Shown here in pieces: positions 50,007 through 51,011 of a stretch of DNA of 51,011 nucleotides. The notes under the pieces were generated by a model, which did no database searches, had not been told where the DNA came from, and was given only the letters and a program-made list of their open reading frames with translations. The position numbers and the translations under genes were made by a program. This DNA is from DATAQC01 sp046263055 (GTDB lineage Bacteria; Actinomycetota; Acidimicrobiia; Acidimicrobiales; AC-14), in contig JBHELO010000157.1 of assembly GCA_046263055.1 (NCBI GenBank), positions 1 to 51,011 on the forward strand. The letters run 5' to 3'. Positions within the stretch are counted from its first letter, which is position 1. Each line of letters opens with the position of its first letter.

Positions 50007-50935
50007 CCCAGGCCCGCGACCTCGGCCTGGCGGGCGCGGACCGACTCGGCGGCGGCCAGGAGGGCCACCATCTCGGGCTCGGCCAGCGACAGCTCCACGA
50101 CCTCCTGCACGCCGGTGCGCCCGATGCGGGCGGGCACGCCCAGCCACACCCCGCCCTCGATGCCGTAGGGGCCGTCCACCCAGGCGCTCACGGGCATGAC
50201 CTCGCCCGTGTCCTTGGCCACCGCCCGCACCATGGCCTCGGCGGCCGACGACGGGGCGAAGTAGGCGCTGCCCGAGCGCAGCAGGGACACGATCTCGGCG
50301 CCCCCGTCGCGCGTGCGCTCCACCACCTCGGCGACGGCCTGGGGCTCCAGCACGTCGCGCAGGCGCTCGCCGGCCACCCGGGCCAGCGACGGGATGGGCA
50401 CCATGGACTCGCCGTGGGAGCCCAGGGTGAACGCCTCCACCTGGGAGGGCGACACGCCCAGGCGCTCGGCCAGGAAGTGGCTGAAGCGGGCCGAGTCGAG
50501 CATGCCGGCCTGACCCATCACCCGCGCCGGCGGCAGCCCGGACTCGCTGGCGGCCAGGGCCGTCATCTCGTCGAGGGGATTGGTGACCACGATGATCACG
50601 GTGTCGGGTGAGCGGTCCACCAGGGCCCGGGTGACGCCCCGCACGATGCGGGCGTTGACGTCGAGGAGGTCGAGCCGGCTCATGCCCGGCTTGCGGGGCA
50701 CGCCGGCGGTGATGACGCACACGTCCGAGCCGGCCGTCTCGTCGTACCCGTTGGTGCCGACCACCCGGGTCTCGAAGCCCTCGATGGGGCGGCTCTGCAT
50801 GAGGTCTAGGGCCAGGCCCTGGGGGCGGCCCTCGATGACGTCGGTGAGGACGACATCGGTGGCGTAGTCGGCCTGGGCGATGCGCTGGGCGAGGGTGGAG
50901 CCGTAGAAGCCGGCGCCCACCACGGTGACCCTCAC
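50000..50935 (-). CDS. mdh: Malate dehydrogenase (LDH-like type)
   Basis: 311 residues. Rossmann motif VVGAGFYGSTLAQRIA, Asp in VVLTDVIEG indicating NAD preference, substrate loop AGVPRKPGMSRLDLL with the Arg pair of malate enzymes, VVTNPLDEM, and catalytic His in LGSHGESMVP. Converts malate to oxaloacetate in the TCA cycle. GGGAG ribosome site before ATG and no -10, so it is probably co-transcribed with the upstream gene. Confidence 0.95.
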   Translation of the reverse strand: MRVTVVGAGFYGSTLAQRIAQADYATDVVLTDVIEGRPQGLALDLMQSRPIEGFETRVVGTNGYDETAGSDVCVITAGVPRKPGMSRLDLLDVNARIVRGVTRALVDRSPDTVIIVVTNPLDEMTALAASESGLPPARVMGQAGMLDSARFSHFLAERLGVSPSQVEAFTLGSHGESMVPIPSLARVAGERLRDVLEPQAVAEVVERTRDGGAEIVSLLRSGSAYFAPSSAAEAMVRAVAKDTGEVMPVSAWVDGPYGIEGGVWLGVPARIGRTGVQEVVELSLAEPEMVALLAAAESVRARQAEVAGLGA

Positions 50936-50968
50936 GGCGCTCCCACCGGCTGGCCCCCGGCCCGCCCG

Positions 50969-51011
50969 TCAGTCCCGGCCGGAGCGGGAGCGGGGGCCGC
51001 GGCCGCGGCCG
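50969..51011 (-). CDS. C-terminal fragment of an upstream gene (partial)
   Basis: 13 complete codons then TGA: a Gly/Arg/Ser tail (GRGRGPRSRSGRD). The gene body lies outside the window. The reading frame is inferred only from the stop and composition. Confidence 0.25.
   Translation of the reverse strand, partial: GRGRGPRSRSGRD

Overview
The window is a single very GC-rich (roughly 73% by eye) bacterial chromosome segment. It has no rRNA, tRNA, CRISPR array, insertion sequence or phage block. Two WhiB proteins, a SigE/anti-sigma pair, an F420-type nitroreductase, class E sortase, a DUF2342 protein and PPK1 with a MutT1-like Nudix point to Actinomycetota. MreB without a Streptomyces-like or mycobacterial gene order suggests a deep lineage such as Acidimicrobiia, but this is inference. 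The window is densely coded (gaps under 300 bp). Many monocistronic or first genes look leaderless: a -10 hexamer of type NANNNT lies 12-13 nt before the start codon.

Layout. 1-5800: partial multi-domain histidine kinase, PDZ/Lon-type secreted protease, small membrane protein, sortase E, HEAT-repeat protein ending in a 14-bp tandem repeat. 5836-7653: moaE, small membrane protein and mreB as one overlapping operon. 7738-10187: HtrA-like protease and a DUF2342 protein. 10300-19829 (minus): a long polyphosphate-flavoured run with ppk1, CYTH-CHAD, Nudix, three amphipathic or membrane stress-type proteins, a Ppx/GppA-HD phosphatase and an MFS protein. 19880-22428: AlkZ-like winged-helix protein, Ada and a 24-codon leaderless ORF. 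22443-25391: SenX3-like kinase, methyltransferase, small conserved-looking protein, WhiB. 25492-27820 (minus): tatA, then the sigE, anti-sigma and RseB-like operon with a visible ECF promoter. 27865-29974: formimidoyltransferase-like protein, WhiB, macrodomain protein, small membrane protein. 30016-32720 (minus): a four-gene operon of membrane protein, winged-helix regulator, ABC ATPase and ABC permease, with a direct-repeat operator candidate. 32767-37973: an AAA+ (MoxR-type) and VWA pair separated by an oppositely oriented GT39-like glycosyltransferase. 38000-43879: lipoproteins, an F420-type nitroreductase, an FtsX/LolD-type ABC exporter and a DUF732 protein. 44047-46519: sdhAB. 46692-49770: glycosidase-like exported protein with a structured leader, an AttH/CrtC-like protein, SCP2 and a membrane J-protein. 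50000-51011: malate dehydrogenase and the tail of an upstream gene.

The most system-like element is the polyP run: synthesis (PPK1), a CHAD protein of a polyP-binding family, breakdown (Ppx/GppA-HD), a MutT1-type Nudix, and three basic or amphipathic proteins that could coat or tether granules. Envelope stress is the second theme: SigE, anti-sigma, RseB, TatA, HtrA, the PDZ-Lon protease and sortase.
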